DNA of 64,000 nt, from assembly GCA_021775955.1 (NCBI GenBank), contig JAJFGU010000004.1, forward strand, positions 1 to 64,000, read 5' to 3'. The stretch comes from Alphaproteobacteria bacterium. GTDB taxonomy: Bacteria; Pseudomonadota; Alphaproteobacteria; Micavibrionales; Micavibrionaceae. Position 1 is the first letter of the stretch. Each line of letters starts with the position of its first letter. The position numbers were made by a program, and so were the translations under genes. The notes under the pieces were generated by a model. That model was given only the letters and a program-made list of their open reading frames with translations, did no database searches and was not told the DNA's origin. Below are positions 16,147 through 25,716 of the stretch, in pieces.

Positions 16147-19100
16147 ATGCGCATCCTTCTTACATCAGCAACAGCGGTCGCCCTTCTTATGGCGTCGAGT
16201 GCGCTTGTGCCCGATGCGTTGGCGCAAAAGGGAAGCGTGCTTGCGCCGCAAAGTGGCTGGGCCGTCACCGCTGTGGACCAGGACAAGGGGACCGGTGCCT
16301 ACTGCGCTATGGCCAGACGGTTTCAGGACGATCTGATTTTGACCTTTGCCAAGAACCGGCGTCAGGAATCTTCTTTTGCTTTTGAATTCACCAAAGGTAA
16401 ATTCGATACGTATCAACATTTTGCTATCACGCTTGATCCCGGTGCCGGGCAGCTTCGTAGCTATGAGTTACGGCCAGCGTCGAGTAAAGCCTTCGTCATT
16501 CGTATTGGCAAGGACGAATCTTTCCTGACAGCTTTGCAAAAGACCGGTCATTTGCGCGCCGAAATTGGCGGCAAGGCCTATAATTTTAATCTTGCCGATA
16601 TCGATAAGGGACAAAAGGAGCTAGATGCTTGTCTTGCTGCCTCGGTCTATCCGGCCGCTGGCGGTGGCGATCCAATGACCCCATTCCCTGCGCCCCGCGG
16701 CGTAGATGCGCAGGAACTTGCGTTCCTCAAAAGCCAGATTGATGCGCTGCAGATTCAAAATTCAAAGCTAAATCAACAGGTCACCCAGACGCGGTCTGCA
16801 CAAAGTAGCGCAGGACAAAACAATACCGATGTCAGCGGGCTGCGCTTGGATATACAAACTTTGCGGCAAAATAATGCGGCCTTAAAAGCGCAGGTTGAAT
16901 CCTTAAGGACTGCGCAGCAAACCGGCGGTATGCTGCAACAAAATATTAGTGCTTTGCGCCAGGAAAATGAGCAGCTGAAAGATATTGTTTCGGCCAAGGG
17001 TGCAGCTGGTAGTGCTGCGTCGCTGGCACTTAAAAAACTTCAGCTGGAAAACAAATCTTTGCAGGCTGCGCTTGCCACAAAAGGGATAGAGCCTTCAGGG
17101 AAAATGCAGACCCTGAGTGCGCGGCTGCGGGAGCTGGAACAGGAGAACAGGAAACTTAGCGCAGGTGTTGAGATGGCGCGCGCGCAGCAAGGTCAGGCAC
17201 CTGCCCAGCCGACAGATGTAACCATTCAGGAACTGGTAAAGGAAAACAGTAGATTAAAGGCAGGAATTGTAGCAAGTTCGGCCAATCAGGGGGCTGTGAG
17301 TGAGTTGCAGCAAAGTCTGCAAAGTCTTGAAGCGGAAAAAAGCAGTTTAAATAAAGAGGTCGCGTCACTGAAGGCGGCCCTTGATCAGAATGGTACGGCA
17401 AAGGCCCCTGTAGAAAGCCTCAAAAAACAAATCGATAATCTGGAGATGGAAAACAGGCATTTGCTTGAGGCACTTTCGCAGACAAGGCCTGAAGCTGGTG
17501 ATGAGGCTGAAAGCGCCGCACTATTACAATTGGTGTCTGGCAGCGAAAATGCGCAGACGGCAGAAGCCAGCCGGGAAGAGGCAGAGAAGCTTGGGGCTGA
17601 GTTGTCTGGGATCAAGGAAAAGAACGAGAGCTTGGAAACCCGGATAGCAAGCCTGCAGGAAGAGGCGGATAGGCTCAAAGAAACGAATGCGCGTTTGCAG
17701 GAAGGTGCCGGGGATATTGCTGGCGGGCCGGAGAAAAGAATAATCTCGCTGGAAGGCAAGCTGGCGATTTTAGAGACGGAAAATGCCAAGTTGAGATCTT
17801 CGCTGGATGTGGTGCAAGCCGATGCAGGGGCGGGTCATGTCATGGAAGAAGAGATTTTTTTCCTCAAGGATGAGAACCAGCGTCTCCAGGAGAAGGTTGC
17901 GATGGCGTCCCAGGAGGCTCCCGGGCAGCTGGAAATGGTAGGCGCCGAGCTTGAAAATTTAAGGGTAAAAAATGAAGCCCTGAGGACACAAATTGCTGCA
18001 GCTGGAGAGAGTGATGGAGCGCAGCAATTAGCAACAAAGCTGGAAGAAGTCATGGCCGAAAATCTTCGTCTTCGTACGGAGAGCAGGGATGAGGCCGGGC
18101 AGGCGGCAACAATAACCAGCCTGGGCGAAACCATTCAAAGCCTTGAGCAGGACAATAGGAGGCTGAATGAAGCCTTGGAAGTGGCGCGCGCCGAAAGCGG
18201 CATTGAAAGCCAGGACCTTGCGCTACAGAGCCTGCAGGAGGAAAATCAACGTCTGCGTGAAAGCTTGGAAAAACAGGTAGCCGGCCTTGATGAAAATGTG
18301 CCTGCTGTTCAGGAAAAATTGGGCAGGTTACAGGAAGAAAATATTACGCTGGCGGCTCAGATTGATTCACTCACCGCAGAAATTGGCGCGTATCAGGAGA
18401 TTATTGCCCGCCAGAACGATGAAATTGTTGTACTGAAGAGTGAGAATAAACAGCTGAAGCAACAGCTTGGGGGCTATACACAGGAAGCAAGTATAGGCAA
18501 ATATGAGGCTTTGCAGGGTCTGGCACAGGAGAATTTGCGTCTCAAGAAGGAAATTGAGGTTATAAAAGGTGGTAGTGCTTCTATATCGACAGTCTCCTAT
18601 GAGAGGCCGGTTGAGGCTCCTGTAATCCAAAAAGCAAGCATAGAAGCGGATATAGAAGAGCAATTTTTGGCCGAGCAGCTTTTGCAAATAAGCGCGGAAA
18701 GAAAACCGGAAGAAGAAAGAGTGTTGGAGCAAATTGCCCCAATGGCCGGTGATGAAATGGAAGAGAAAATTATTGTCCAGGAAGTGGCAATGCAGGAGGC
18801 ACCGGTTGTTGAAGAGGTGATTGTAGAAAAGAAGGCGGAAAAATCTCTGTCGTCGGAAGAGATAAAGGCAAGAAAAACCGCCGAGGAAGATGCTGCTGTT
18901 ATCGCCGTTAACAGGCGCAATGCCGGACGTCATCTGAACAAGACATCCTATGACCCTAATGCAGAGATGACCGAAGCGCAGAAACAAGAAGCCGCTATGA
19001 CCAGCGCTATCAGTACCCGGCAGCCGGAAATGCTTGAGTTGGAGCTTTTAGAGGAAATAGCAAGCGTCGTAGAATCTCCTGAGCAGGAAGAGCCTGAAAC

Positions 19101-20331
19101 GGTTGTCAGTGAGGCACCTGCCGAGGAGTTTTCTTTTCCGGAGCCTATGAAGAAGGAGCCTTTGAAAAAAGAAGAGGTCGAGGCCGTTGAAATTGTAGAG
19201 CAGTTTGTGCAGCAAAAAGAGCCTAAACCAAAGCTGGTTAACAAGGTGGTTGAGGTTCCAACGGTGCCCATGGAAGAAATTACAGCGTTGCCAACAATTG
19301 CTGTGAAGGTTGAAGAAAAGAATGCAGCGCAACAGGCCGAGGAAATTCTAAGCGAAGCGCTCCTGGCGCAGGAGCCGAAGCAAGCTGAAATTCCAGTCAT
19401 GCCGAAGGCCCAGGAAAAACCTGCCTCCTCGCCCTGGCCTGTCGTTTCAGCCGTTGAGGAGGTGCCATCCGATGTTCTGATGCCATCTCCTGCATCGCTT
19501 AATAAACCGCTTTCTGCTCCCCCTGTGCTCGCCCCTGCTGTTGCGGATAGCCAGCCAAGGGCTTTAAGGCCCGCAATAGAGGAAAGAATGGCACGCAAGG
19601 CAAGCCAGGCTGTTTCCAGCCGCCCGATGCCGTATAAGTCTTTGGCAGAGCGTATCAACGAGGATGCAGTGGAGACGGTCCCAACGGTTGCAATAGCCAC
19701 CATGGCGCCAGTGGCGCCCGTAGTGCAGGAAGTACAAACAATCAGCAGGCCGCCTCAAAAGGTGGTTCAGGAGCCTGTTCAAAGGATTGAGCCGGTGAGC
19801 ATTGAGCCTGTTAGCGCTGTGCCAGTGCGTCAAGCCACGTTTCAGCCTGTCCCGCCACCGGTAGAGCGACTACCCAGAAATACAGGGGCAGGGATACGCA
19901 CAATGTTAAAAAATGCTGGCATCCCTTTGAACAACGAAGTTAGGGTCGTTAAAGAGGTATCAAAAAGCGGCGTTGGTGTTTATCAGTGGAAGTCAGCAGA
20001 TTTGTTCGGCTCTGCGGAGCAACATACTCTGAGGAATGAAGCCCAGTTTGATACATTGGTGCAGCAATATATTGAGCGTACTGAAGCGCGCTGCCCCGGT
20101 GATTTTGCCGTTTTGCCGGATTACACTGTGGCCCAGCCGGAAAGCATGCGCATTGATAGCTATGAAATTGCCTGTGTCGGAGGCGATATCAGTTCTTCGG
20201 CGACAGTCGTATTCTTTAGCGCCAACGGGCAATTTACAATCGTTGCCCACGAGGCCGATACGGCTCATATGTCTACAGCCATGGATATCAGAGATCGTCT
20301 GGTGAAGGCGATAGCAGAAGCCTCTAGCTAG
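16147..20331 (+). CDS. Very long exported coiled-coil protein of unknown function
   Basis: This 1394-residue protein has a signal peptide (residues 1-26, cleavage after ALA) and a folded N-terminal domain (about 28-165, with Cys near 59 and 159). Residues 185-820 form a coiled coil built on recurring L..EN..L heptads. A Glu/Pro/Val-rich, low-complexity region follows (about 820-1240), then a globular C-terminal domain (about 1245-1394) with two cysteines (ARCPGDF, IACVGGD) that may pair. A GGAG site precedes the ATG. The layout suggests a periplasm-spanning or surface scaffold. The N-terminal domain faintly recalls IalB-type folds. No family is assigned. Confidence 0.85.
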   Translation: MRILLTSATAVALLMASSALVPDALAQKGSVLAPQSGWAVTAVDQDKGTGAYCAMARRFQDDLILTFAKNRRQESSFAFEFTKGKFDTYQHFAITLDPGAGQLRSYELRPASSKAFVIRIGKDESFLTALQKTGHLRAEIGGKAYNFNLADIDKGQKELDACLAASVYPAAGGGDPMTPFPAPRGVDAQELAFLKSQIDALQIQNSKLNQQVTQTRSAQSSAGQNNTDVSGLRLDIQTLRQNNAALKAQVESLRTAQQTGGMLQQNISALRQENEQLKDIVSAKGAAGSAASLALKKLQLENKSLQAALATKGIEPSGKMQTLSARLRELEQENRKLSAGVEMARAQQGQAPAQPTDVTIQELVKENSRLKAGIVASSANQGAVSELQQSLQSLEAEKSSLNKEVASLKAALDQNGTAKAPVESLKKQIDNLEMENRHLLEALSQTRPEAGDEAESAALLQLVSGSENAQTAEASREEAEKLGAELSGIKEKNESLETRIASLQEEADRLKETNARLQEGAGDIAGGPEKRIISLEGKLAILETENAKLRSSLDVVQADAGAGHVMEEEIFFLKDENQRLQEKVAMASQEAPGQLEMVGAELENLRVKNEALRTQIAAAGESDGAQQLATKLEEVMAENLRLRTESRDEAGQAATITSLGETIQSLEQDNRRLNEALEVARAESGIESQDLALQSLQEENQRLRESLEKQVAGLDENVPAVQEKLGRLQEENITLAAQIDSLTAEIGAYQEIIARQNDEIVVLKSENKQLKQQLGGYTQEASIGKYEALQGLAQENLRLKKEIEVIKGGSASISTVSYERPVEAPVIQKASIEADIEEQFLAEQLLQISAERKPEEERVLEQIAPMAGDEMEEKIIVQEVAMQEAPVVEEVIVEKKAEKSLSSEEIKARKTAEEDAAVIAVNRRNAGRHLNKTSYDPNAEMTEAQKQEAAMTSAISTRQPEMLELELLEEIASVVESPEQEEPETVVSEAPAEEFSFPEPMKKEPLKKEEVEAVEIVEQFVQQKEPKPKLVNKVVEVPTVPMEEITALPTIAVKVEEKNAAQQAEEILSEALLAQEPKQAEIPVMPKAQEKPASSPWPVVSAVEEVPSDVLMPSPASLNKPLSAPPVLAPAVADSQPRALRPAIEERMARKASQAVSSRPMPYKSLAERINEDAVETVPTVAIATMAPVAPVVQEVQTISRPPQKVVQEPVQRIEPVSIEPVSAVPVRQATFQPVPPPVERLPRNTGAGIRTMLKNAGIPLNNEVRVVKEVSKSGVGVYQWKSADLFGSAEQHTLRNEAQFDTLVQQYIERTEARCPGDFAVLPDYTVAQPESMRIDSYEIACVGGDISSSATVVFFSANGQFTIVAHEADTAHMSTAMDIRDRLVKAIAEASS

Positions 20332-20528
20332 TCAAATTAGTAGATTTTCATAAAAATAGACGCTTCCCCGACTTTCGTTGCTGCATAGCAACAAAGAGAG
20401 TGTTTCTTTTTTCTTCAAGAGCTTAAGGCTGGCTATATCAGTTTTATCATAAATTTATCTAAAATTTTATGAAAATTGTAAAGGTCTTGGTAACCCTTTG
20501 CGTTGTACTATGAAAATTGCGAGGGCCA
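20332..20528. other. Intergenic region
   Basis: This 197-base AT-rich gap contains a small hairpin, GTTGCT-GCAT-AGCAAC (about 20379-20394), followed loosely by T-rich sequence, which may act as a weak terminator for the coiled-coil gene. No other feature is seen. Confidence 0.4.
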
Positions 20529-21911
20529 ATGAGTACAGACAAAAAAGAACAATTTAATCATCACAAGATGATTTCCTACGACGGCAGCGATCACAGCGGT
20601 CGCCACCAGATGTATCAACATTTACAAAAATGGCTGGATGAGCAGGGCAGCAAGATCGAAGCTGGCTATTTTATCGTGGTTGGTATCGACAGACTGTCTT
20701 TGTTTAACGAGGCCTTTGGCACGGAATATGCGGATGCCCTGATTGAAGAAACAGGCCATCATCTTAAGAAAATTCTGGGTAGAACGGCTCGTATTTCTCG
20801 TATTGGCGGCGATGTTTACGGTGCCCTTATTCACGGGACCGAACGCGAGATGCCGTCTATGGCGCAACATATTCTCAACAGCTTTTATGAGATGCCGCTG
20901 CATACTGAAATGGGCCCCATTCGTATTGGCGTTTCCATTGGCGGCATCATGCTGGATAATAAAGGTATAACACCGGCCACGATACTAGCCAGGGCGGAGC
21001 TTGCTCTGCGTGCAGCAAAAGATCAGGGCCGGGGGCGGTTTATATCCTATTTGGAGACAGCGGAGCAAAGTAGAAATTACCTTTCGATGATTATGACCGG
21101 CGATTCCTTTCTGCGGGCGATGAGGGAAGGCCGGGTGCGGCTAGCCTTTCAGCCGGTCATGGATTCTAGAACCGATGAGGTGTCGTTTTATGAATGTCTG
21201 GTGCGTATTATTGGCGAAGACGGGGCCGTTGTGAACGCGGCGCAGTTTATTCCGGCAGTTGAAGAGCTGGGTCTGGCAAGGGTTTTGGATAAATTTACTC
21301 TCAATATGGCGATTAAAGAGCTTGCAATGTTTCCGCAGCTGAAGCTCTCGGTCAATGTGTCGAACTGGTCTCTGACGGATTTGAGCTGGCTGGAGGATAT
21401 TGTTGAAACCCTGCATCAGGTTCCCGATGTTGCCAGTCGCCTTATCATCGAGATCACCGAAAGCGTGGCCATTCAGGATATGCAAAAAACCGAGTATTTC
21501 GTTGAAATCCTTAAAGGTCTGGGCTGCCGCATTGCGCTGGATGATTTTGGCTCCGGCTATACGGCTTTTTCCCAGCTTAAAACGCTCGATATCGATATTG
21601 TCAAAATTGACCAGTCTTTCATTCGTGATATCAGCGAAGAAAGAAATCACCTGTTTGTGCGGGCTTTGCAGTCTCTGGCTGAAGGAATCAATCTTGAAAC
21701 TGTTGGAGAAGGTGCAGAAACTCAGGGTGAGGCTGATATTTTGGTGCAAGACGGGATTGACCACATTCAGGGTTTTATCTACGGCAAGCCAAGCATAGAG
21801 CGACTATGGCTTTCGGAAGATCATATCTACAGGAAATTTCCAGCCGATGCCGGTTTGCTGGATAAAGCACTGGTATCAGAGCGCGAAGAAGACTTTGCCG
21901 GTGCGTCCTAG
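20529..21911 (+). CDS. EAL phosphodiesterase with degenerate GGDEF domain
   Basis: From ATG 20529 (GAGGG before it) this is a 460-residue cytoplasmic protein. The N-terminal GGDEF-like domain (about 40-180) has RIGGDVYGAL in place of GGDEF, so cyclase activity is unlikely. The C-terminal EAL domain (about 190-440) keeps the catalytic set: the Glu of YECLVRI, the Asn of VNVSNW, the Glu of IEITES, DDFGSGYT, the Lys of DIVKID, the Glu of EGAE and the Gln of QGFIYGKP. It should hydrolyse cyclic-di-GMP, possibly with GTP sensing by the GGDVY domain. There is no transmembrane segment. Confidence 0.92.
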   Translation: MSTDKKEQFNHHKMISYDGSDHSGRHQMYQHLQKWLDEQGSKIEAGYFIVVGIDRLSLFNEAFGTEYADALIEETGHHLKKILGRTARISRIGGDVYGALIHGTEREMPSMAQHILNSFYEMPLHTEMGPIRIGVSIGGIMLDNKGITPATILARAELALRAAKDQGRGRFISYLETAEQSRNYLSMIMTGDSFLRAMREGRVRLAFQPVMDSRTDEVSFYECLVRIIGEDGAVVNAAQFIPAVEELGLARVLDKFTLNMAIKELAMFPQLKLSVNVSNWSLTDLSWLEDIVETLHQVPDVASRLIIEITESVAIQDMQKTEYFVEILKGLGCRIALDDFGSGYTAFSQLKTLDIDIVKIDQSFIRDISEERNHLFVRALQSLAEGINLETVGEGAETQGEADILVQDGIDHIQGFIYGKPSIERLWLSEDHIYRKFPADAGLLDKALVSEREEDFAGAS

Positions 21912-21915
21912 ACGT

Positions 21916-22446
21916 TTATGGCTCGCCGGATTTATCTTTCTCATCGTTGTCGTATTGCACGGCAAAGGGCGTAAACATCTTCATGGTGCGCTCAAACATC
22001 GCCATATTCTGTTTGCTCATCTCTTCAAGCGCGGAAGAGCCGGGAAACATATTTTGCATGCCGCCCATACCTTCGAATGATTTATTTATTTGTTCGCGCA
22101 TTTGCTCCTGGTTGTTGACGAATAAATTCAGCGTCTGATCCAGGTAATTGGGCACAAGACCTTGCATATTATCACCGTAAAAGCCGATGAGATTGCGCAG
22201 GAAGCTGATCGGCAGCAAATTTTGTTCGCCGCGTGATTCCTGCTCAACAATGATCTGGGTTAAAACCGGGCGGGTAATGTCTTCGCCTGTCTTGGCATCA
22301 TTAACCACAAAGTCATGGCCTTCTTTGACCATCTCGCACAAATCATCAAGGGTTACGTAACTGCTGCGCCCCGTGTCATAGAGACGACGGTTCGCGTATT
22401 TTTTGATGATTGTCGGCTCGCCTTCTTTGCGCTTTGTTCTGGCCAT
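21916..22446 (-). CDS. phaR: Polyhydroxyalkanoate synthesis repressor PhaR
   Basis: This 176-residue protein starts with the PHB/PHA accumulation regulator domain, IIKKYANRRLYDTGRSSYVTLDDL, followed by a second conserved segment (ISFLRNLIGFYGDNMQ) and a Met-rich tail. PhaR binds DNA and nascent polymer granules and represses phasin genes when polymer is absent. It converges on the EAL gene (four-base gap) and is divergent from phaC, with 159 bases between. Confidence 0.93.
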   Translation of the reverse strand: MARTKRKEGEPTIIKKYANRRLYDTGRSSYVTLDDLCEMVKEGHDFVVNDAKTGEDITRPVLTQIIVEQESRGEQNLLPISFLRNLIGFYGDNMQGLVPNYLDQTLNLFVNNQEQMREQINKSFEGMGGMQNMFPGSSALEEMSKQNMAMFERTMKMFTPFAVQYDNDEKDKSGEP

Positions 22447-22605
22447 ATTGCACCTGCCTTATATTTTGCTGCGTTTGATTTCTTCCGCATTATGCACAAA
22501 ATGCAGCGGAATAAAAGTCTCTTCTAGCGTTGTTGCCATAAAGAGGTTATAGTAACACATATTTGTGCAGCAGGAAAATTTTGTGCAGTCAGAGAGATTT
22601 TAGAA

Positions 22606-23703
22606 ATGCGAACAGGACCTCATCCTCTCCCTATTCATATCGGTATGGCGACATCGGCATGGCCGGTGATGTCGCAGGCGGAAGGGGTAAGTTTGTCGCA
22701 GGAAATGGCCGGCGGCATGGAAAAAATGCTGCGTGGTATTCGTAAATATCAGGAGCACCCCTATAAGCCGGAACAAGAGGCTCTGCCTTTGGTTTGGGAG
22801 AGTGGAACCGTTACTGTTGGGAAGTGCGAGGCGGTAGAACAAACGGGCGCCCTCGTGATTGTGCCATCATTGATTAATCGCTCCTCTATCCTGGATTTGT
22901 GCGAAGAACGCTCTTTCACAAGATGGATGGCCGGGCAGGGAATTACGGTTTACCTGCTCGACTGGGGGGACGTCTCGCAAGACCCGGAACAGAACGATAT
23001 TGATGCCCTGGTGCTGCAGCGTCTTGTGCCGGCCTTGGAGGTTGTCTCGGAGATGGAAGGAGGCCCGGTAGCCGCTTTGGGTTATTGTATGGGCGGCACT
23101 TTGCTTTTAAGTGCGGCGGTTCATGTGCCGGATAGTGTGGCGCGTCTGGTGATGCTGGCGGCGCCATGGGATTTTCATGCCGGGCAGCAGGATTTGTTGA
23201 ACCGGATCAAATTCTGGGCGCCATCGACAACTTCTTATATCGACGCTGGAGTGCCCTTACCGGTGGAAGGGATTCAGACCCTGTTTGCCAGTCTGAACCC
23301 AATTATGGGAGCCCGGAAATTCGCCTCTTTTGATGATATGGAGCCGGATTCGGCTGCTGCAAGGCTGTTTGTTGCTGTGGAGGACTGGCTCAATGAAGGG
23401 GTGGCACTGCCGGCGCAGGTGGCGAAGCATTGCCTGGAGCGTTGGTTCTCTGCCAACGAGCCAGGGCAGGGGCAGTGGGGCGTCGGTGAAAAAGTGATTG
23501 ATCCGGCTTCTGTCAAAGCGCCAACGCTTATTGTGACCTCAAAAAAGGACCGTCTGGTCGAATATGAACAGGCGGCCTGTTTGAAGGGTTTGATGCCTGA
23601 CGCAACAATCCTCAACCCGGAATGCGGCCATATAGGCATGATCGCCGGGGCGCAAAGCATCAAAAAGGTCTGGCAGCCCATTGCAGATTTTCTAAAGGAA
23701 TAA
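22606..23703 (+). CDS. phaC: Polyhydroxyalkanoate synthase, short class III-like PhaC
   Basis: This 365-residue alpha/beta hydrolase has the synthase lipase-like box GYCMGG (Cys161), with Asp315 (KKDRLV) and His342 (CGHIGM) completing the triad. The segment VYLLDWGD is characteristic of PhaC. It joins 3-hydroxyacyl-CoA units into polyester. The length fits class III PhaC, which normally needs PhaE; no phaE-like gene is present. phaA and phaB follow on the same strand. A GAGAG site precedes the ATG. Confidence 0.9.
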   Translation: MRTGPHPLPIHIGMATSAWPVMSQAEGVSLSQEMAGGMEKMLRGIRKYQEHPYKPEQEALPLVWESGTVTVGKCEAVEQTGALVIVPSLINRSSILDLCEERSFTRWMAGQGITVYLLDWGDVSQDPEQNDIDALVLQRLVPALEVVSEMEGGPVAALGYCMGGTLLLSAAVHVPDSVARLVMLAAPWDFHAGQQDLLNRIKFWAPSTTSYIDAGVPLPVEGIQTLFASLNPIMGARKFASFDDMEPDSAAARLFVAVEDWLNEGVALPAQVAKHCLERWFSANEPGQGQWGVGEKVIDPASVKAPTLIVTSKKDRLVEYEQAACLKGLMPDATILNPECGHIGMIAGAQSIKKVWQPIADFLKE

Positions 23704-23772
23704 ACAGACTTTGAAAATCTCTGCGCAGTTGATATGCTGCGCCAGCGCAAAATTCAGGTGAGGATTTATCAA

Positions 23773-24981
23773 ATGAGTATGGACGACCCTATCGTTATTG
23801 CAGCCGCAAAAAGAACAGCCATTGGCAATCTGGCCGGTGGGCTGAGCACATTGGAAGCCTACGAGCTGGGCAAAATAGCTATTCAGAGCGCTCTCGAAGA
23901 TGCAGGCGTTCCGGCCAATGATATTGATGAAGTGATTATGGGCCAGGTTCTAACCGCCGGAGTGGGCCAAAACCCGGCACGTCAGGCCGCGATGGCGGCG
24001 GGCGTTCCCGAAGAAAAAACCGCCTTTACCATCAATCAGGTTTGCGGCTCGGGTCTGCGCTCTATGGCGCTGGGGATGCAATCGATCATGACTGGCGATA
24101 GTGATGTTGTCGTGGCCGGTGGTCAGGAAAGTATGAGCCGCAGCCCGCATTGCATGCATATGCGTGACGGGGTTAAATTCGGCCACACGCAGATGGCCGA
24201 TACCATGATCAAGGACGGCTTGTGGGATATTTTCAATGACTACCACATGGGCATCACAGCCGAGAATATTGCCGAGAAATACCAGATTACACGCGGTGAT
24301 CAGGATAATTATGCTGCAATATCCCAGAATAAAGCAGAAGCGGCCATCAAAGACGGGAAGTTTGAAGCAGAGATTACCCCGGTGAGCGTAAAGCACCGCA
24401 AAGAGGAGGTGATTGTCGATAAGGATGAGTTCCCTCGCGCCGGAGTCACGTCAGAAGGACTTAGCAAATTGCGCCCGGCCTTTAAGCCTGACGGAACGGT
24501 GACGGCGGCCAATGCCTCCGGGATTAATGACGGTGCCGCGGCGAGCGTTTTGATGCGCGCCAGTGAGGCGCAAAAGCGTGGCATTGTACCATTTGCCCGG
24601 ATTGTGTCATGGGCCACAGCCGGCGTTGACCCGTCAATCATGGGTACCGGCCCGATCCCGGCATCCCGAAAAGCGCTAGAAAAAGCGGGTTGGAGCGTTT
24701 CTGACCTCGATCTGATTGAAGCCAATGAAGCGTTTGCGGCGCAAAGCTGCTGTGTCATGAAGGAAATGGGATTTGACCCGGAAAAAACCAATGTCAATGG
24801 CGGCGCGATTGCTCTGGGTCATCCGATCGGCGCTTCCGGAGCGCGGGTGATAGTTACTTTGCTGCACGAAATGGCGCGCAGGGGCGCACAAAAAGGGCTG
24901 GCAACATTATGCATCGGCGGCGGCATGGGGATTGCCATGTGCGTTGAGCGAAGCGAAGACACGGAATGGAGAAAATTATGA
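23773..24981 (+). CDS. phaA: Acetyl-CoA acetyltransferase (beta-ketothiolase)
   Basis: From ATG 23773 (AGGTGAGGA upstream) this is a 402-residue thiolase. The acyl-binding Cys lies in NQVCGSGLRSM, the His in NVNGGAIALGHPIGASGAR, and the proton-donor Cys in ATLCIGGGMG. It condenses two acetyl-CoA to acetoacetyl-CoA, the first step to polyhydroxybutyrate. The stop overlaps the phaB start (ATGA), so the two are translationally coupled. Confidence 0.95.
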   Translation: MSMDDPIVIAAAKRTAIGNLAGGLSTLEAYELGKIAIQSALEDAGVPANDIDEVIMGQVLTAGVGQNPARQAAMAAGVPEEKTAFTINQVCGSGLRSMALGMQSIMTGDSDVVVAGGQESMSRSPHCMHMRDGVKFGHTQMADTMIKDGLWDIFNDYHMGITAENIAEKYQITRGDQDNYAAISQNKAEAAIKDGKFEAEITPVSVKHRKEEVIVDKDEFPRAGVTSEGLSKLRPAFKPDGTVTAANASGINDGAAASVLMRASEAQKRGIVPFARIVSWATAGVDPSIMGTGPIPASRKALEKAGWSVSDLDLIEANEAFAAQSCCVMKEMGFDPEKTNVNGGAIALGHPIGASGARVIVTLLHEMARRGAQKGLATLCIGGGMGIAMCVERSEDTEWRKL

Positions 24982-25700
24982 GTGGCGTTGCCATCGTAAC
25001 CGGCGGAACCAGAGGGATCGGCCGCGCTATATCCGAGGCGCTGATTGCCGATGGTATGAAGGTGGCGGCGATTTATCGCGGCAATGAAGAGACGGCGCAG
25101 AGCTTCCGTGATGAAACCGGCCATGAGACGTTTAAGTTTGATATTACTGATCTCGATGCCTGTATGAGCGGCGTGTCGGAAATTGAAGAAAAGCTCGGGC
25201 CGGTGAGCGTTTTGGTGAATAATGCAGGCATTACCAGAGATGGCGTGTTGCACAAAATGAGTGCTGAAAACTGGCATAAGGTGATCGAGGCCAATCTTGG
25301 CTCCTGTTTTAATATGTGCCGGGCGGTGATCCCCGGTATGCGCGAGCGTAGCTACGGGCGGGTGATCAATAACAGTTCGATCAACGGTCAGAAGGGCCAG
25401 TTCGGCCAGACCAATTATTGCGCCTCCAAATCCGGCATTATTGGTTTTTCCAGGGCTCTGGCGCAGGAAAGCGCAGCAAAAGGCATTACCGTCAATGTTG
25501 TTTGCCCCGGCTATATCGATACCGAAATGACGGCGGCTGTTGACCCGGACATTCTGGCGGGTGTGATCAAGCAGATACCGGTCGGGCGTTTGGGCAAGCC
25601 GGAAGAAATCGGCAATATTGTTTCGATGCTGGCGTCCGAAAAAGCGTCCTTTATTACCGGAGCCACGATTGCCGTAAACGGTGGTCAACACATGGCTTGA
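24978..25700 (+). CDS. phaB: Acetoacetyl-CoA reductase
   Basis: From ATG 24978 this is a 240-residue short-chain dehydrogenase with TGGTRGIGRA for NADPH binding, NNAGITRDG, a catalytic Ser in NNSSINGQKG and Tyr/Lys in NYCASKSG. The segment INGQKGQFGQTNY is characteristic of PhaB. It makes (R)-3-hydroxybutyryl-CoA for PhaC. It overlaps the thiolase gene by four bases. Confidence 0.95.
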   Translation: MSGVAIVTGGTRGIGRAISEALIADGMKVAAIYRGNEETAQSFRDETGHETFKFDITDLDACMSGVSEIEEKLGPVSVLVNNAGITRDGVLHKMSAENWHKVIEANLGSCFNMCRAVIPGMRERSYGRVINNSSINGQKGQFGQTNYCASKSGIIGFSRALAQESAAKGITVNVVCPGYIDTEMTAAVDPDILAGVIKQIPVGRLGKPEEIGNIVSMLASEKASFITGATIAVNGGQHMA

Positions 25701-25716
25701 TTGCTATAGTATTTCC

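Noticed and set aside
18948-19703. 251-codon minus-strand frame opposite the coiled-coil gene
   Set aside because: Ser/Ala/Thr-rich composition reflects the reverse complement of Glu/Pro-rich repeats.
24819-25691. 290-codon minus-strand frame opposite phaB
   Set aside because: It is antisense to a clear gene with catalytic motifs and shows no domain of its own.
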